NCBI RefSeq assembly: GCF_003612555.1 | Contig: NZ_RAZF01000018.1 | Span: forward strand, 1 to 55,858 | Origin: Acutalibacter sp. 1XD8-33 | Lineage (GTDB): Bacteria; Bacillota; Clostridia; Oscillospirales; Acutalibacteraceae | Direction: 5' to 3' | Length of the DNA stretch: 55,858 nt | Shown: positions 36,822 through 45,719 of the stretch, piece after piece | Numbering within the stretch: the first letter of the stretch is position 1 | How the letters are laid out: each line of letters begins with the position of its first letter | Notes under the pieces: model-generated | Databases searched by the model: none | The model's input: the letters and a program-made list of their open reading frames with translations, nothing else | Told to the model about the DNA's origin: nothing | Position numbers and translations under genes: made by a program

Positions 36822-37187
36822 TTAACCTGTGATAAGGGTCAGAATCTCTTTTGCAAAGGTAATCACCACGCCGCCTGCAAGGGTCAGAAAGCCGTTCGCC
36901 CTCTGGGACGGGTCGTGGGATTTCAGCGACAAGCCCACCTGCACGATGCCGAAGCCGAGCATAATCATCCCGACAGCCTTAATCAGACCGAAGATAAAGT
37001 TTGACAGGTTGTTGACCACGGCAATCGGGTCATTGGCGGCAAAAGCAGTCACGGATGTTCCAAACATCATCGTAACGGCAAGCACCGCCACGCAGTAACG
37101 GCAGAAGTTCTTTTTCATCCTCCCAGTCATCGGCAGCTTCTGGGTTGCTTTGCTCTGGCTGTTCTCGTTTTTCTTAAAAAATTTCAT
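36822..37187 (-). CDS. Maff2-family small membrane protein (VirB2-pilin-like)
   Basis: 121 residues. A basic N-terminus and a signal-like segment (VAVLAVTMMFGTSVTAFA, cleavage likely after AFA) are followed by two hydrophobic helices (LIKAVGMIMLGFGIVQVGLS; GFLTLAGGVVITFAKEILTL). This is the topology of pilin-like VirB2 subunits. It sits between VirD4 and TrbL as in other Tn1549-like elements. ATG 37187 after AAGGAGG. Confidence 0.88.
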   Translation of the reverse strand: MKFFKKNENSQSKATQKLPMTGRMKKNFCRYCVAVLAVTMMFGTSVTAFAANDPIAVVNNLSNFIFGLIKAVGMIMLGFGIVQVGLSLKSHDPSQRANGFLTLAGGVVITFAKEILTLITG

Positions 37188-37201
37188 AGGGTAAATCCTC
37201 C

Positions 37202-38995
37202 TTATAAATTGAATATTTCTTCCAAGTCCTCATCGGACAGAAGCTCATAGGAAGTGCTGACAGGGTTAAGCGTAACAGCGTCTTTTGGAATATCCCCGCC
37301 AAACACAAGGGTTGCGACCGTCTGTGTCGGCTCGCCGTGGATATACGGCGGCTTCCCCCCGTCGGCAGTCAGTTTCACATTCGGGTGTTTCAAGATGTCA
37401 TACTTTAAATCCATGACGGGGCGTTCCCCTCGCACAAAAAGAAGTGCGTAGCGGTTGTCAAGCATACGCACTTCGTCTGGGGTTAAAAGCTCACGCCCCG
37501 AAATCTGGTAGTTGGTGGAATAGTTGCCGCTCCGCCCAGAGCTTTTCCCATAGGTGTTTGTGTCGATGGTCGCTTTGCCTAAAAGCTCCGACACAAACTT
37601 ATGGGTACTCTGCTCATTGCCGCCGAGATAAAGGAACTCATCGGCATTGCCGACAATGCTTTCCCATTGCTTTTCAAACAATGCTTTGAGCTGTGCCAAA
37701 TTCTGTAAAATGATGCTGACTGATACGCCACGGGAACGCATGACCGAGAGGATTTTATCAAAATCATCTGGTAGCGAAACATTCGCAAATTCATCCATAA
37801 TGAACTGGCAATGGACAGGCAGGCTCCCGCCGTACTTATGGTCGGCGAGGTAAAATAACTGTTGGAATAGCTGCGTGTATAATAGTGACACCAGAAAATT
37901 AAAACTGGTGTCGTTGTCTGGTATCAGTGCGAACAGTGCGACTTTCTTTTCCCCCAAAGACGGCAAATCCAATTCGTCCGTGGCGGTCAGAGATGCAAGG
38001 CTTTCCAGATTAAACTTCTCAAGCCGTGCGGCAAGGGTTATCTGGATGCTCTTTAAAGTCTTGGCACTCCCGCTGTGGTAATCACGGTAATATTTCAAAG
38101 CGATATGCTCTGGGTTTACCATCTCAAGGCGGTCAAACAGTTCGTCAAGCGGGCTTACATAGCCGTCGTCGTCCTCCCGTACTTCGCCCGCCCTTAAAAG
38201 CTCCATCACCATCGGGAAATTCTGTTCCTCTGGCGGGGCTTCGTATTTCAGATAGAACACGAGGGACAGAAGCAGCATACTCGCCGCCGTGTCCCAGAAC
38301 GGGTCTTGCGACTGTGAGCCTTTTGGCGTAGTCGCTTTAAATAAATTCGTCACAAGCCGCTGCACGTCATTGTCGTTCCGAAGATAGACAAACGGATTGT
38401 AGCAATGGCTCTTGTGCATATTGATTAAATCAAGGACACGCACCTCATAGCCTTTCTTCTCAAGCAGCCCTCCCGTGTCACGGACAATCTCGCCTTTCGG
38501 GTCTAAGATTACCATTGAAGTGTTACATTGCATCACATTCGGCTTACAAAAAAATCTGGTCTTTCCCGCACCAGAGCCGCCCACCACAAGGATATTCAGA
38601 TTCCTCCTGTGCTTCTTCCCGTCAAGCCCGATGCGGACGCTCTGGGTCAGCAGCTTGTTTTCTGATGCATCCTTATCTCGGTACTTTTTATTGAGCGTAC
38701 CTGCATTGCCCCATTTTGCAGAGCCGTGTTCCTCCCCTTTGCGGTAGTTCCTGCGTGTGGAAAAATAGACGCCGATTCCCATGCCATAGGCAATCAGAAA
38801 AATGAGGACGATTCTGGGAGTGTCCTCACATACCGTTATGGAAAACGGATTCTCGATTGCCACGGATAGATTCTGTATAATCTCCACGATGCCGCCGCTG
38901 ACATAAGGTGCTGTCAGCAGGGCAATCCACACGACAGGGATAATGCCGAACAGAGAGAGGATTAAGCCCGCCTTATAATCGTCACCGTTCTTCAT
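37202..38995 (-). CDS. VirD4-type coupling protein
   Basis: 597 residues. Two N-terminal membrane segments (about 9-30 and 60-82), then the TraG/VirD4 ATPase with Walker A VVGGSGAGKTRFF (near 140) and Walker B CQFIMDEFANV (near 400). It links the relaxase-DNA complex to the secretion channel. It overlaps the small upstream gene by 14 bp. All motifs intact; usual length for this family in Clostridia elements. Confidence 0.95.
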   Translation of the reverse strand: MKNGDDYKAGLILSLFGIIPVVWIALLTAPYVSGGIVEIIQNLSVAIENPFSITVCEDTPRIVLIFLIAYGMGIGVYFSTRRNYRKGEEHGSAKWGNAGTLNKKYRDKDASENKLLTQSVRIGLDGKKHRRNLNILVVGGSGAGKTRFFCKPNVMQCNTSMVILDPKGEIVRDTGGLLEKKGYEVRVLDLINMHKSHCYNPFVYLRNDNDVQRLVTNLFKATTPKGSQSQDPFWDTAASMLLLSLVFYLKYEAPPEEQNFPMVMELLRAGEVREDDDGYVSPLDELFDRLEMVNPEHIALKYYRDYHSGSAKTLKSIQITLAARLEKFNLESLASLTATDELDLPSLGEKKVALFALIPDNDTSFNFLVSLLYTQLFQQLFYLADHKYGGSLPVHCQFIMDEFANVSLPDDFDKILSVMRSRGVSVSIILQNLAQLKALFEKQWESIVGNADEFLYLGGNEQSTHKFVSELLGKATIDTNTYGKSSGRSGNYSTNYQISGRELLTPDEVRMLDNRYALLFVRGERPVMDLKYDILKHPNVKLTADGGKPPYIHGEPTQTVATLVFGGDIPKDAVTLNPVSTSYELLSDEDLEEIFNL

Positions 38996-39179
38996 GGTAC
39001 TTGCACGGTGCGACCTTTACTTTTTTGGTCGGGGCGTATGCCACCCTGCTTATCAGCTCGTCAACAGGCTCGGTGGGGCGTTCCTCCTGTATCTGCTGTG
39101 TCCGCAGGGTATTGAGGGCATTTAGGACAATATTCTTATCATATTTATCCAATGCCAGATGGTATCGTTCTTCTTTCAT
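38982..39179 (-). CDS. Small element protein, unknown (paralogue of 16529-16726)
   Basis: 65 residues from ATG 39179, 8 bases after GGAGGTG. N-terminal helix (KEERYHLALDKYDKNIVLNA), then VDELISRVAYAPTKKVKVAP, shared with the genes at 16529 and 17326. It overlaps the coupling-protein gene. Function unknown; small size and location suggest a modulator of VirD4 or of the relaxosome. Confidence 0.75.
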   Translation of the reverse strand: MKEERYHLALDKYDKNIVLNALNTLRTQQIQEERPTEPVDELISRVAYAPTKKVKVAPCKYHEER

Positions 39180-39194
39180 AGGCTGCACCTCCGA

Positions 39195-40058
39195 TTAGCG
39201 TTCCTGCCCTTTGGATTTGGGCGGCTTGTTCTTCTCAAGGCTCTTATACATATCCGACTGGATTTCGCCGAGGACGTCACGCATCGAGCCAAGCTCGCCC
39301 TTAAACGCCTGCGTTTCCATGCCCTCAAATTCTTTTGGGAGCTTGTCAAACTTAAATCCCTTTGTGTCCACGCCGTAACGGGAGCTTACCATATAGGCGA
39401 CGCAGAACGATTTGAAATCGGAATCGTCACGGCTCTCCTTATGCTTGCAGTCAAAGACCGCCGCCGACACTTCCTTTGCCATGCTGACAAAAAGCTGTTC
39501 CTCGGAAAGCCCCGTCTTGATAAAAATGGTCTGCTGTGAGCTGTCATAGAACGCAGGCAGCTCAAGGTCATCGACAGGCACAAAGGAAACGGGGCTTGCG
39601 TCAATCATCGCCGACACAAGCTCACGCATGGTTTTCTGTTCCTGCGGCTGCTGCCTGTCCTTTGCCGAGGTCTGGGAAACATCATAAACTATCTTAGCGT
39701 TGTAGCCGACCGCCTTTGAGCCGTCGTCACGCTGGTACTCTTTCCCAGGCTCAAGGATAGTCACTTTCTGTGCGTCCTTGTCCACATAGACACGGCTCTG
39801 TTTCCAACTCCCATAATCTTTTAACTGTGTCGCTTCGGGCATCTGTGCCGACACCAGAATTGCATTGTTGACGGAGTAACGGTCAAAATGCCCCTGCACG
39901 TCAAGGTACTGACGGAAGCTGTCGCCGTTTGCCATCATTTCAGAGCAGGTATTGTCAATCAGCTCATAGGCTTCTTTCCGCTGTTCCTGCTTTGCGGCAG
40001 CCCATTCTTCTTTATTAAAGGCTCTGCTGCCGCCGCTGAATACATCATAAATGCTCAT
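39195..40058 (-). CDS. ArdC-like ssDNA-binding domain protein
   Basis: 287 residues. The N-terminal half follows the ArdC pattern (FRQYLDVQGHFDRYSVNNAI, LVSAQMPEATQLKDYGSWKQ); a related block opens the giant helicase at 55.7 kb. The C-terminal part looks like a degenerate metallopeptidase fold: where an HExxH would be expected there is VSAAVFDCKHKESRDD, so no zinc site. It probably protects incoming single-stranded DNA. ATG 40058 after AAAGGAG; 2 bp from the PcfB stop. Confidence 0.7.
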   Translation of the reverse strand: MSIYDVFSGGSRAFNKEEWAAAKQEQRKEAYELIDNTCSEMMANGDSFRQYLDVQGHFDRYSVNNAILVSAQMPEATQLKDYGSWKQSRVYVDKDAQKVTILEPGKEYQRDDGSKAVGYNAKIVYDVSQTSAKDRQQPQEQKTMRELVSAMIDASPVSFVPVDDLELPAFYDSSQQTIFIKTGLSEEQLFVSMAKEVSAAVFDCKHKESRDDSDFKSFCVAYMVSSRYGVDTKGFKFDKLPKEFEGMETQAFKGELGSMRDVLGEIQSDMYKSLEKNKPPKSKGQER

Positions 40059-40060
40059 GC

Positions 40061-40921
40061 TTATCTTGCTCCTTTCGATTTTGGTTTCCGTTTCCGCTTC
40101 TGGGGCTGTTTATGCTCCGTCTTTCCTGCGGTTGGTTTCTTTGCCCTGTCAGAAGATTTCTCTTTTGCAGGGGAAACGTCTGCTTCCTGCTCCTTTCTGC
40201 CCTCCTTTATCTTCCGCAGTTCTTCCCTGACTGACGGTTTTTCCGCCTTAGTCATAGTAGCCCCCTCTGCGGACTTCCTTTGCTGCTTTAAGGTAGGCTC
40301 GGACAGAGGGGATTTTTCTGTCTTTGCCAATGAGGGGTTTGGGGCATTTTCTTCTTTCTTTATTGGCTTGCCCATCAAAGCGTCCATGAGCCTGTCTTTC
40401 TCCGCCTTTTCCTGCACGCCAATGTCTGGCTCTGGCTGTCCGTTCTCTGCCCCTGCATCTATTTCTCCTGCTGTCTTGGCATTTTTCGTCTTGCCCTTTT
40501 CTCCTTTCGATTTCTCTGCTTCGTTCACGATAGAAGCCGTATCTACGGAAGCAAGATTGAAACGCTCCACAATGCGGCTGATTTTTGATGCGTCCTCCGC
40601 ACGGGCTATCACATCCACCTCCGCATTGGGGTCTTTATTTCCCCTGTCCGCTAAGACGCAGTAGAGTACGCCGTATTTCTTCGCTTCCTGCGTAAACTTC
40701 TTCAAGTCGCCGCTTTTAACGGTAAAGACTTTCAGCTCCTTTCCAGAGCGGAGCATATTTGTGAGCCTTGCCTTTCCTTTGGTTTTCTGTTCCTCTTTCA
40801 GAATGGAGTAAAGCAGGATGGCAATATTCTTCGCACCCGCCCCCGTGATTTTGGCTGCGACCTCAAATCCCTCCAAGCTCATCCTTACGATTTGCTCTGC
40901 CGCTTCGCCGCCTGTGTTCAT
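40061..40921 (-). CDS. PcfB-family protein (DUF3801)
   Basis: 286 residues. The first 140 residues are the PcfB/DUF3801 domain (EAAEQIVRMSLEGFEVAAKI, GAKNIAILLYSILKEEQKTK, EAKKYGVLYCVLADRG). The remainder is a Lys/Glu-rich disordered tail. PcfB-type proteins help the relaxase at oriT in enterococcal and Clostridia systems. The gene starts inside the end of the relaxase gene (59-bp overlap) behind AAAGGAGCTG. Confidence 0.85.
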   Translation of the reverse strand: MNTGGEAAEQIVRMSLEGFEVAAKITGAGAKNIAILLYSILKEEQKTKGKARLTNMLRSGKELKVFTVKSGDLKKFTQEAKKYGVLYCVLADRGNKDPNAEVDVIARAEDASKISRIVERFNLASVDTASIVNEAEKSKGEKGKTKNAKTAGEIDAGAENGQPEPDIGVQEKAEKDRLMDALMGKPIKKEENAPNPSLAKTEKSPLSEPTLKQQRKSAEGATMTKAEKPSVREELRKIKEGRKEQEADVSPAKEKSSDRAKKPTAGKTEHKQPQKRKRKPKSKGAR

Positions 40922-42275
40922 GCTTCATCAGCTCCTTTCTTTGCTGTTCCTTTTCGTCTGCCCGTATGACAGTTAATTTTTCCTTGAGGGCATCGCTGCG
41001 GGCTTCGATTCCCTCACACAATCTGACCTCCTTCCGCAATGTTTTCATCCGCTCTGTGATTTCCGACAACCGAGCCTTGACCGCTTCTTTTTCTTCCCCG
41101 ACTGACTTTCGGGATTGGGAGTAAAGCCCCTTACGCTGTTCGGTCAGCTCCTGCATCTCGGATTCCAGAGAGCCTTTATAGGACAAAAGCTGCCCCGCCG
41201 TGTCGATGTGGTTGCGGCAGAGCAGCCTTGTTTCATCTGTTATGGCATCCATCTTCATCAAGTCGTCTTTCAGAAGATAATGCAGCCGTGCATAATTCTG
41301 TTTCTTCCCTTTTGGCAGGATGCCGAGCCTGTAACAGTAGTGGAGATACAGCCCACGCAGTCCGCCGATTTTCTTGGCATCCTTTAATGTGCCTTTTACC
41401 TTTATCACTCTGACCTGTGGCTGTTCTTTGGAAAAGCTCTGGAACTTTACCGCATAGGAGTTTTCCCGTATGCGTTCCGTTATCCTCTCATTGGTGTAAT
41501 CCTCTCCGAGCTTATAGAGCCGCTTCGGTCTTTGCCATCCTTTCCCGATAATCGTCCAGTATTTGCGGTTGGGGTCAAAATTGATGCGGTATCCCATCTC
41601 CGACAACTGGCGGTCAAAGTCTTTCAGCGTAAACGATTTTGAGATAGCTTCGTCCACCGCCTGCCGTGCCACGGTATCCCTTGTGGGCAGACCGTTCTTC
41701 TCGGCTTGGTATAAAGCATAGGGTTTCTTTCTGCCGCTTGGGTGTTCAATGACCGATAAGGAATACTCATGGCATAACTCATCCGAACGCTTACGGAGCA
41801 GACGCAGGTTTTTCTTGTTATCGTGATAGTGCTTTCCATCCACATAGGAAACAGAATTGACAACAAAGTGGTTATGCAGGCACTCCGTATTCAGATGTGT
41901 CGCCACAATCACTTGGAATCTGTCGCCCCACATCTGCTCCGCCAACTTCACACCGACCTCATGTGCCTGCTCTGGCGTGACCTCGCCCGCCTTGAAGCTC
42001 TGGAATCCGTGGTAGCAGACTATTTCGCTCTGGTCGTTCCATTGTGCTTTGGCTATCATCATCTCGTCCCTTGCGGTGGCAGGGTCGCAGTTTACGCCCG
42101 TGACAAAAAACTGCTGCTCGGTCTTGTCGCCGTTGGTGGCGTACTTCATCACGTCGCCCATCGCCTGCAAGTCCGCATCCGTGTATTTGGGGTTGGCGGT
42201 CTTTTCTGGATTCTCGGCGTAGTCGATGGGGTGGTCGAGCCTGCCCTTTACGTCCCAGATTTCGCAGACCGCCAT
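40863..42275 (-). CDS. MobP-type relaxase
   Basis: 470 residues from ATG 42275; its ATG overlaps the MobC-like stop (TGATG), which fixes the start. Relaxase domain in the first 250 residues: QFFVTGVNCDP, then the metal-binding three-histidine motif in VATHLNTECLHNHFVVNSVS (near residue 133). C-terminal coiled coil and basic tail. It nicks oriT and leads the strand into the recipient. The open frame 21 codons further upstream is not used. Confidence 0.93.
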   Translation of the reverse strand: MAVCEIWDVKGRLDHPIDYAENPEKTANPKYTDADLQAMGDVMKYATNGDKTEQQFFVTGVNCDPATARDEMMIAKAQWNDQSEIVCYHGFQSFKAGEVTPEQAHEVGVKLAEQMWGDRFQVIVATHLNTECLHNHFVVNSVSYVDGKHYHDNKKNLRLLRKRSDELCHEYSLSVIEHPSGRKKPYALYQAEKNGLPTRDTVARQAVDEAISKSFTLKDFDRQLSEMGYRINFDPNRKYWTIIGKGWQRPKRLYKLGEDYTNERITERIRENSYAVKFQSFSKEQPQVRVIKVKGTLKDAKKIGGLRGLYLHYCYRLGILPKGKKQNYARLHYLLKDDLMKMDAITDETRLLCRNHIDTAGQLLSYKGSLESEMQELTEQRKGLYSQSRKSVGEEKEAVKARLSEITERMKTLRKEVRLCEGIEARSDALKEKLTVIRADEKEQQRKELMKHEHRRRSGRANRKDELGGI

Positions 42276-42607
42276 CAGCCAGACATCTTCCTCGGAACAA
42301 GGTAGCATCTGCCCACGTCCAGACGGAAGTCCCTCCACCGCTTGGCTTCGTCATAGAGCATCGGCGTATCTACAAAATTTAGGGCGTTCGCCTTTGCCGC
42401 AAGCTGGTTGATGCGGTTTCCGATTGCTGACAGCTCCCGCATGATTTTATAAAACTCTGGGTCTGGCTTTTCGCATAAACGGTAGCCCATGACCATTGAC
42501 TGGAGCAGGGCTTGTCTGGAATGCCCAGACCTATCTGCAAGGGAGCAGAGGTATTCAGCTTCCTCCTCGGTCAGTCGGAACAGTATCTGCACATTCCGTT
42601 TCCGCAT
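42275..42607 (-). CDS. MobC-like relaxosome accessory protein
   Basis: 110 residues (ATG 42607; another at 42613 directly abuts the AGGGGG). Ribbon-helix-helix start (KRNVQILFRLTEEEAEYLCS) and the MobC block MRELSAIGNRINQLAAKANA. It binds near oriT and helps the relaxase. Its stop overlaps the relaxase start; its beginning overlaps the DUF3789 gene end by 53 bp. Confidence 0.88.
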   Translation of the reverse strand: MRKRNVQILFRLTEEEAEYLCSLADRSGHSRQALLQSMVMGYRLCEKPDPEFYKIMRELSAIGNRINQLAAKANALNFVDTPMLYDEAKRWRDFRLDVGRCYLVPRKMSG

Positions 42608-42719
42608 CTGCATCCCCCTTTCCCTCGGACAGCCTATTAATCTGCAACACGCACATAGCCGCCACGCCGAACATCCCGCCGAGCGTTGTGCCGAGGATAA
42701 AATATAAGAAATTACTCAT
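42555..42719 (-). CDS. DUF3789-type small membrane protein
   Basis: 54 residues from ATG 42719 after AAAGGAATCC. A single N-terminal membrane helix (NFLYFILGTTLGGMFGVAAM), a short linker and an acidic tail, the usual form of DUF3789 proteins in Tn1549-like elements. Unknown function. It overlaps the MobC-like gene start, so the two are likely to be coupled. Confidence 0.82.
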   Translation of the reverse strand: MSNFLYFILGTTLGGMFGVAAMCVLQINRLSEGKGDADAETECADTVPTDRGGS

Positions 42720-42796
42720 TCTTGGATTCCTTTCTGTGACCGCCGTGCCGCACACGGCATGACGGCATACTTTGGCATTGTTCTTTTTATGGGGTA

Positions 42797-42816
42797 TTAG
42801 GGGAACTTTCCCCTAA
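42797..42816. other. Candidate oriT: perfect inverted repeat upstream of the mobilisation genes
   Basis: TTAGGGGAA and TTCCCCTAA form a 9-bp inverted repeat around CT, followed by CAAGCGAATTTTG. It lies in the gene-free gap between the DpnD/PcfM-like gene and the DUF3789-MobC-relaxase cluster, the usual place for oriT in these elements. The nick site is not assigned. Confidence 0.45.
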
Positions 42817-42879
42817 CAAGCGAATTTTGTTTCCATCGGCAGATGGATAACCAAATTCAGTGCTTGGTAAGACGTGTCT

Positions 42880-43170
42880 TTAATCTTCGCCCTCATACAT
42901 ACATTTTCCACACATAGGGCAGAAGTACGGACAGTCTGAACAATCCTCATTCTCAAAACCACCGCCCTCGCTCTCCATTTCTTCACATCCGTCCTCTTCT
43001 TCGTCCTTAATATCCGCTTCGCCGCAGACAAAATCCCCATCGGAAAACCTCACAAGGTCGGTGTCAAACAGGATAATCTTTAACTTTTCCGCTGCCTGTT
43101 CGGGGCTGTCTGCATAGATGGAAACGGTCTTTTCAAAGTGACCTGTAAGCGTAACATCATATTTTTTCAA
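42880..43170 (-). CDS. DpnD/PcfM-like small cysteine-rich protein
   Basis: 96 residues from ATG 43170 after AAAGGAAAAG. First half: KKYDVTLTGHFEKTVSIYAD, SPEQAAEKLKIIL, the PcfM/DpnD-type beta-beta-alpha start. Second half: acidic, then CSDCPYFCPMCGKC, a likely metal-binding cluster. Function unknown; typical early gene of the mobilisation region. Family name is tentative. Confidence 0.65.
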   Translation of the reverse strand: MKKYDVTLTGHFEKTVSIYADSPEQAAEKLKIILFDTDLVRFSDGDFVCGEADIKDEEEDGCEEMESEGGGFENEDCSDCPYFCPMCGKCMYEGED

Positions 43171-43242
43171 TCTTCTTTTCCTTTCTTTTGGCTTTAAATT
43201 TTATCTAGTTTCATACTCTGTCTTAAAAAAATCATCCGACAA

Positions 43243-44232
43243 TCAACGGGCATCACCCCTTTCACGGCTCGGTTTCTGCCTTGCAATCCCCAGATAAGAC
43301 ATTAAAAAATCGTTGAAGTCCTTACCGACTGGCGGCGGTTCATCAACGATTCGGTAGTCTTTCTGCAATAATTCTTTTAAGGCGGCGGTACATAACCGAC
43401 CTGCCCTGTCCTTATCCAGATGCAGATAGATGGTATTGATTTGTGGGTTTGCTTTCAAAAAAGTCGTGAGGGCAACGGGGATTTTGCTCTCTTTCAGCTC
43501 TTTCTTCGGCTGATATACGCCCGACAGGGAGAGAAGATTCTCTGCCTTATAATCCGTTCCCTCGCATTTTAAATAGGTTGCGTAGGAGAGTAAATCAATG
43601 GCGGCTTCAAATAAATGCACCGAAACACACGGACTTCTCGCCAGAAGCCGAAACGAATACCGCTTGTCGCTGCCCGATGCGTCACGCTTGAAGCTCCCCA
43701 TCGTGCCACGGCAGGCGGCGTATTTTGGTGTTCCGCTTTCATCTTTTCCGATGAAAACAGCGTTGTGGTAGTCGGCACTCTCAAAGATTATGCCCTCGGC
43801 AATGCACTCTTGGATAAGCTGATAATCAATGCCACGCCCGAAAAGATACTCGGTCACCCTGTCGCAATTTTTGTTCTTCGGCGGCAGGAGCAGCACCTTT
43901 GGCTCGTCTTTCTTCATGGCAGGGGGCGGCGGCTTCCAGTCTGACATCGTCTGCCCCGTGAGGATTTCCACGGCTTCCACAAAGCCGTATTCCTTGACTT
44001 TCATTAGATAGTCAAGGGCGGAATAGCCGCCGAAGCCCCTCGACCACCAGTACCATTTGCCGTTGGAAATCTTTAGGCTGTCATGCTCGGCGGTACAGTA
44101 GACATTTGTTGTGCCTTTGACTTTGACAAGATTGCTTGGCTCATAAGACCGAAGATAGGAAAGCAAGTCTATCTGTCTTGCCCGTTCAAGCACGTCTGGG
44201 TCAATTTGCACATAGGGTCTGCTGCTTCTCAA
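43243..44232 (-). CDS. DUF3991/toprim domain protein (primase-like)
   Basis: 329 residues from TTG 44232, 9 bases after AAAGGTG. N-terminal CHC2-like/DUF3991 region (YCTAEHDSLKISNGKWYWWS, GGYSALDYLMKV), then a toprim fold with SVHLFEAAIDLLSYATY (Glu) and IYLHLDKDRAGR (DxD-type metal site, here DKD). Proteins of this type may act in priming or in processing the transferred strand. An N-terminal fragment of a close paralogue lies at 5872-6282. It is 7 bp downstream of the DUF3848 gene. Confidence 0.87.
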   Translation of the reverse strand: MRSSRPYVQIDPDVLERARQIDLLSYLRSYEPSNLVKVKGTTNVYCTAEHDSLKISNGKWYWWSRGFGGYSALDYLMKVKEYGFVEAVEILTGQTMSDWKPPPPAMKKDEPKVLLLPPKNKNCDRVTEYLFGRGIDYQLIQECIAEGIIFESADYHNAVFIGKDESGTPKYAACRGTMGSFKRDASGSDKRYSFRLLARSPCVSVHLFEAAIDLLSYATYLKCEGTDYKAENLLSLSGVYQPKKELKESKIPVALTTFLKANPQINTIYLHLDKDRAGRLCTAALKELLQKDYRIVDEPPPVGKDFNDFLMSYLGIARQKPSRERGDAR

Positions 44233-44239
44233 TAGGCAA

Positions 44240-44587
44240 TCACCTTTCTTTCCCAGTCAAAATCTTTTCCGTCTTAACCATATACGACTTAAAATCAGCG
44301 ACGGTCTGGCGTAAATCCTCCATATGGGAATCCTCCCTCCCAAGCCATTCCTCATAAATGTCCTGCAAAAGATTCGGGGATTTCATAAGGGCTTTTGCCG
44401 CCTGCGGGGAATAATCCGCTTCGGAAAAGCACTCTGCAATATCGCTCTTTATGATGATTTGATATGCAGCATCGTAAACCTCCTGTGGGCTTTTACTTAA
44501 GATGTCCTCACGGAAATCGGCAAGCTCATGCTCTACTCTTTCAGCCAGTTTTTGGTTAAGGGACTGTCTGTACTCTTGGTAATTCAA
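44240..44587 (-). CDS. DUF3848 family protein
   Basis: 115 residues, all helical (YRQSLNQKLAERVEHELADF, YDAAYQIIIKSDIAECF, LLQDIYEEWLGREDSHMEDL). Start ATG 44587 follows AAGGAGGTG. Typical small gene beside the toprim protein in Tn1549-like elements. Function unknown. The Abi-type cargo cassette sits directly upstream, separated by a terminator. Confidence 0.82.
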   Translation of the reverse strand: MNYQEYRQSLNQKLAERVEHELADFREDILSKSPQEVYDAAYQIIIKSDIAECFSEADYSPQAAKALMKSPNLLQDIYEEWLGREDSHMEDLRQTVADFKSYMVKTEKILTGKER

Positions 44588-44604
44588 TCACACACCTCCT
44601 TGAA

Positions 44605-44648
44605 AATAAAATAAGCCGAGGGATTTTCGTTGTGAAAACCTCTCGGCT
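44605..44648 (-). terminator. Terminator of the two-gene cargo cassette
   Basis: AGCCGAGAGGTTTTC pairs with GAAAATCCCTCGGCT (two mismatches), followed on the minus strand by TTATTTTATTTT. It lies 29 bp past the stop of the Abi-like gene and just before the DUF3848 gene. Confidence 0.75.
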
Positions 44649-44676
44649 ATGTAAAACATTATATATACTATCCTTT

Positions 44677-45711
44677 TTAGGCATCAATATTGTTCGTTTG
44701 ATACAGCCAAATCAACATATCTTCTGTCATTCTCAAAGCCATAAATGCATCTTCAAGCGTTGCTTCTTCAAATTCTATTGAATTATCTGTAACATTTCCC
44801 TCATTGATATGTGCCCCTAAAGCACTTGTATATGAATATAATTTGTAAATCAGATTGAAACGGGGATATTGATAACGGTCGTTTTCATTTGGACTGTTTG
44901 CATTGTAGTGAAAACTACTTATTCGGTTAGCTGTTACCTTATCTATATGTTTGTCTTTATTACAAACTTTTTGTAGCCCATCAATCCATTTCCTTTGAAC
45001 ATCTTTTTTATATGTGAATATCCCTGTGATGACATTCCTACAATGAGTTATACATCCAATTTCATCTCCATTACTATACGCTTTTATCGCATCAGTATAA
45101 CTTTCTGCCACATTAGCATACTTTCTCTCTAACCATTGAATTAAAATAGAATTATCAAAACTACTTTCTCTCACACCGCCTGTAAATGGAAAAACTCCCA
45201 GTCCTTCATCGTCAAAGCAAATTTCTAATTCTAAAATATTGCAATTGCTTCTAAATACTTTAAAATTCTTATTTGCATACTTTGATAATATACTATTTTT
45301 TTCAGCAATTCCTATACGACTAATATATTCATCAATAAACATATCTTTAATGCGAGGATTCTCTTTTTTTATAATCCTTTCCACATCACTAATAAAAATA
45401 CAATTGATATTTATCTTTTCGACAATGCATTGAAGCAATTTCAAAAAGTTTTCTCTATCATATTCCAAATCTTTAAAAGATTTATACAGACCATTATAAC
45501 ACATCTCATTATGATAATAATTTCTTTCATCTGGTCTAAATCCATAGGATTCTACCCTTGTAGTAAACTGTGGCGACCTAGTTTCATATAAATCTGACAA
45601 GCCTGCATTATTAAATATTTTCTTCCAAATATCTACACTAGGAATTACCAGATTACTACTTGACAAAATATCTGCAATCCTAGAAATAGCAATTTCTTGA
45701 CCTTTATCCAT
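44677..45711 (-). CDS. Abi/HEPN-like cargo protein, candidate defence effector
   Basis: 344 residues, about 33% GC, distinct from neighbouring transfer genes. No clear database name. The last 150 residues have the shape of Abi C-terminal/HEPN-like helical domains: DAIKAYSNGDEIGCITHCRN, then GAHINEG and EATLEDAFMALRMTEDMLIW. A strict R-x4-6-H motif is not present, so an RNase activity is not assured. The N-terminal half (residues 1-170) is unrecognised. Starts at ATG 45711, 8 bp after the membrane-protein gene, with AAGAAAGG as its ribosome-binding site inside that gene's end. Own terminator downstream. Confidence 0.6.
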   Translation of the reverse strand: MDKGQEIAISRIADILSSSNLVIPSVDIWKKIFNNAGLSDLYETRSPQFTTRVESYGFRPDERNYYHNEMCYNGLYKSFKDLEYDRENFLKLLQCIVEKININCIFISDVERIIKKENPRIKDMFIDEYISRIGIAEKNSILSKYANKNFKVFRSNCNILELEICFDDEGLGVFPFTGGVRESSFDNSILIQWLERKYANVAESYTDAIKAYSNGDEIGCITHCRNVITGIFTYKKDVQRKWIDGLQKVCNKDKHIDKVTANRISSFHYNANSPNENDRYQYPRFNLIYKLYSYTSALGAHINEGNVTDNSIEFEEATLEDAFMALRMTEDMLIWLYQTNNIDA

Positions 45712-45719
45712 GCTAAACT

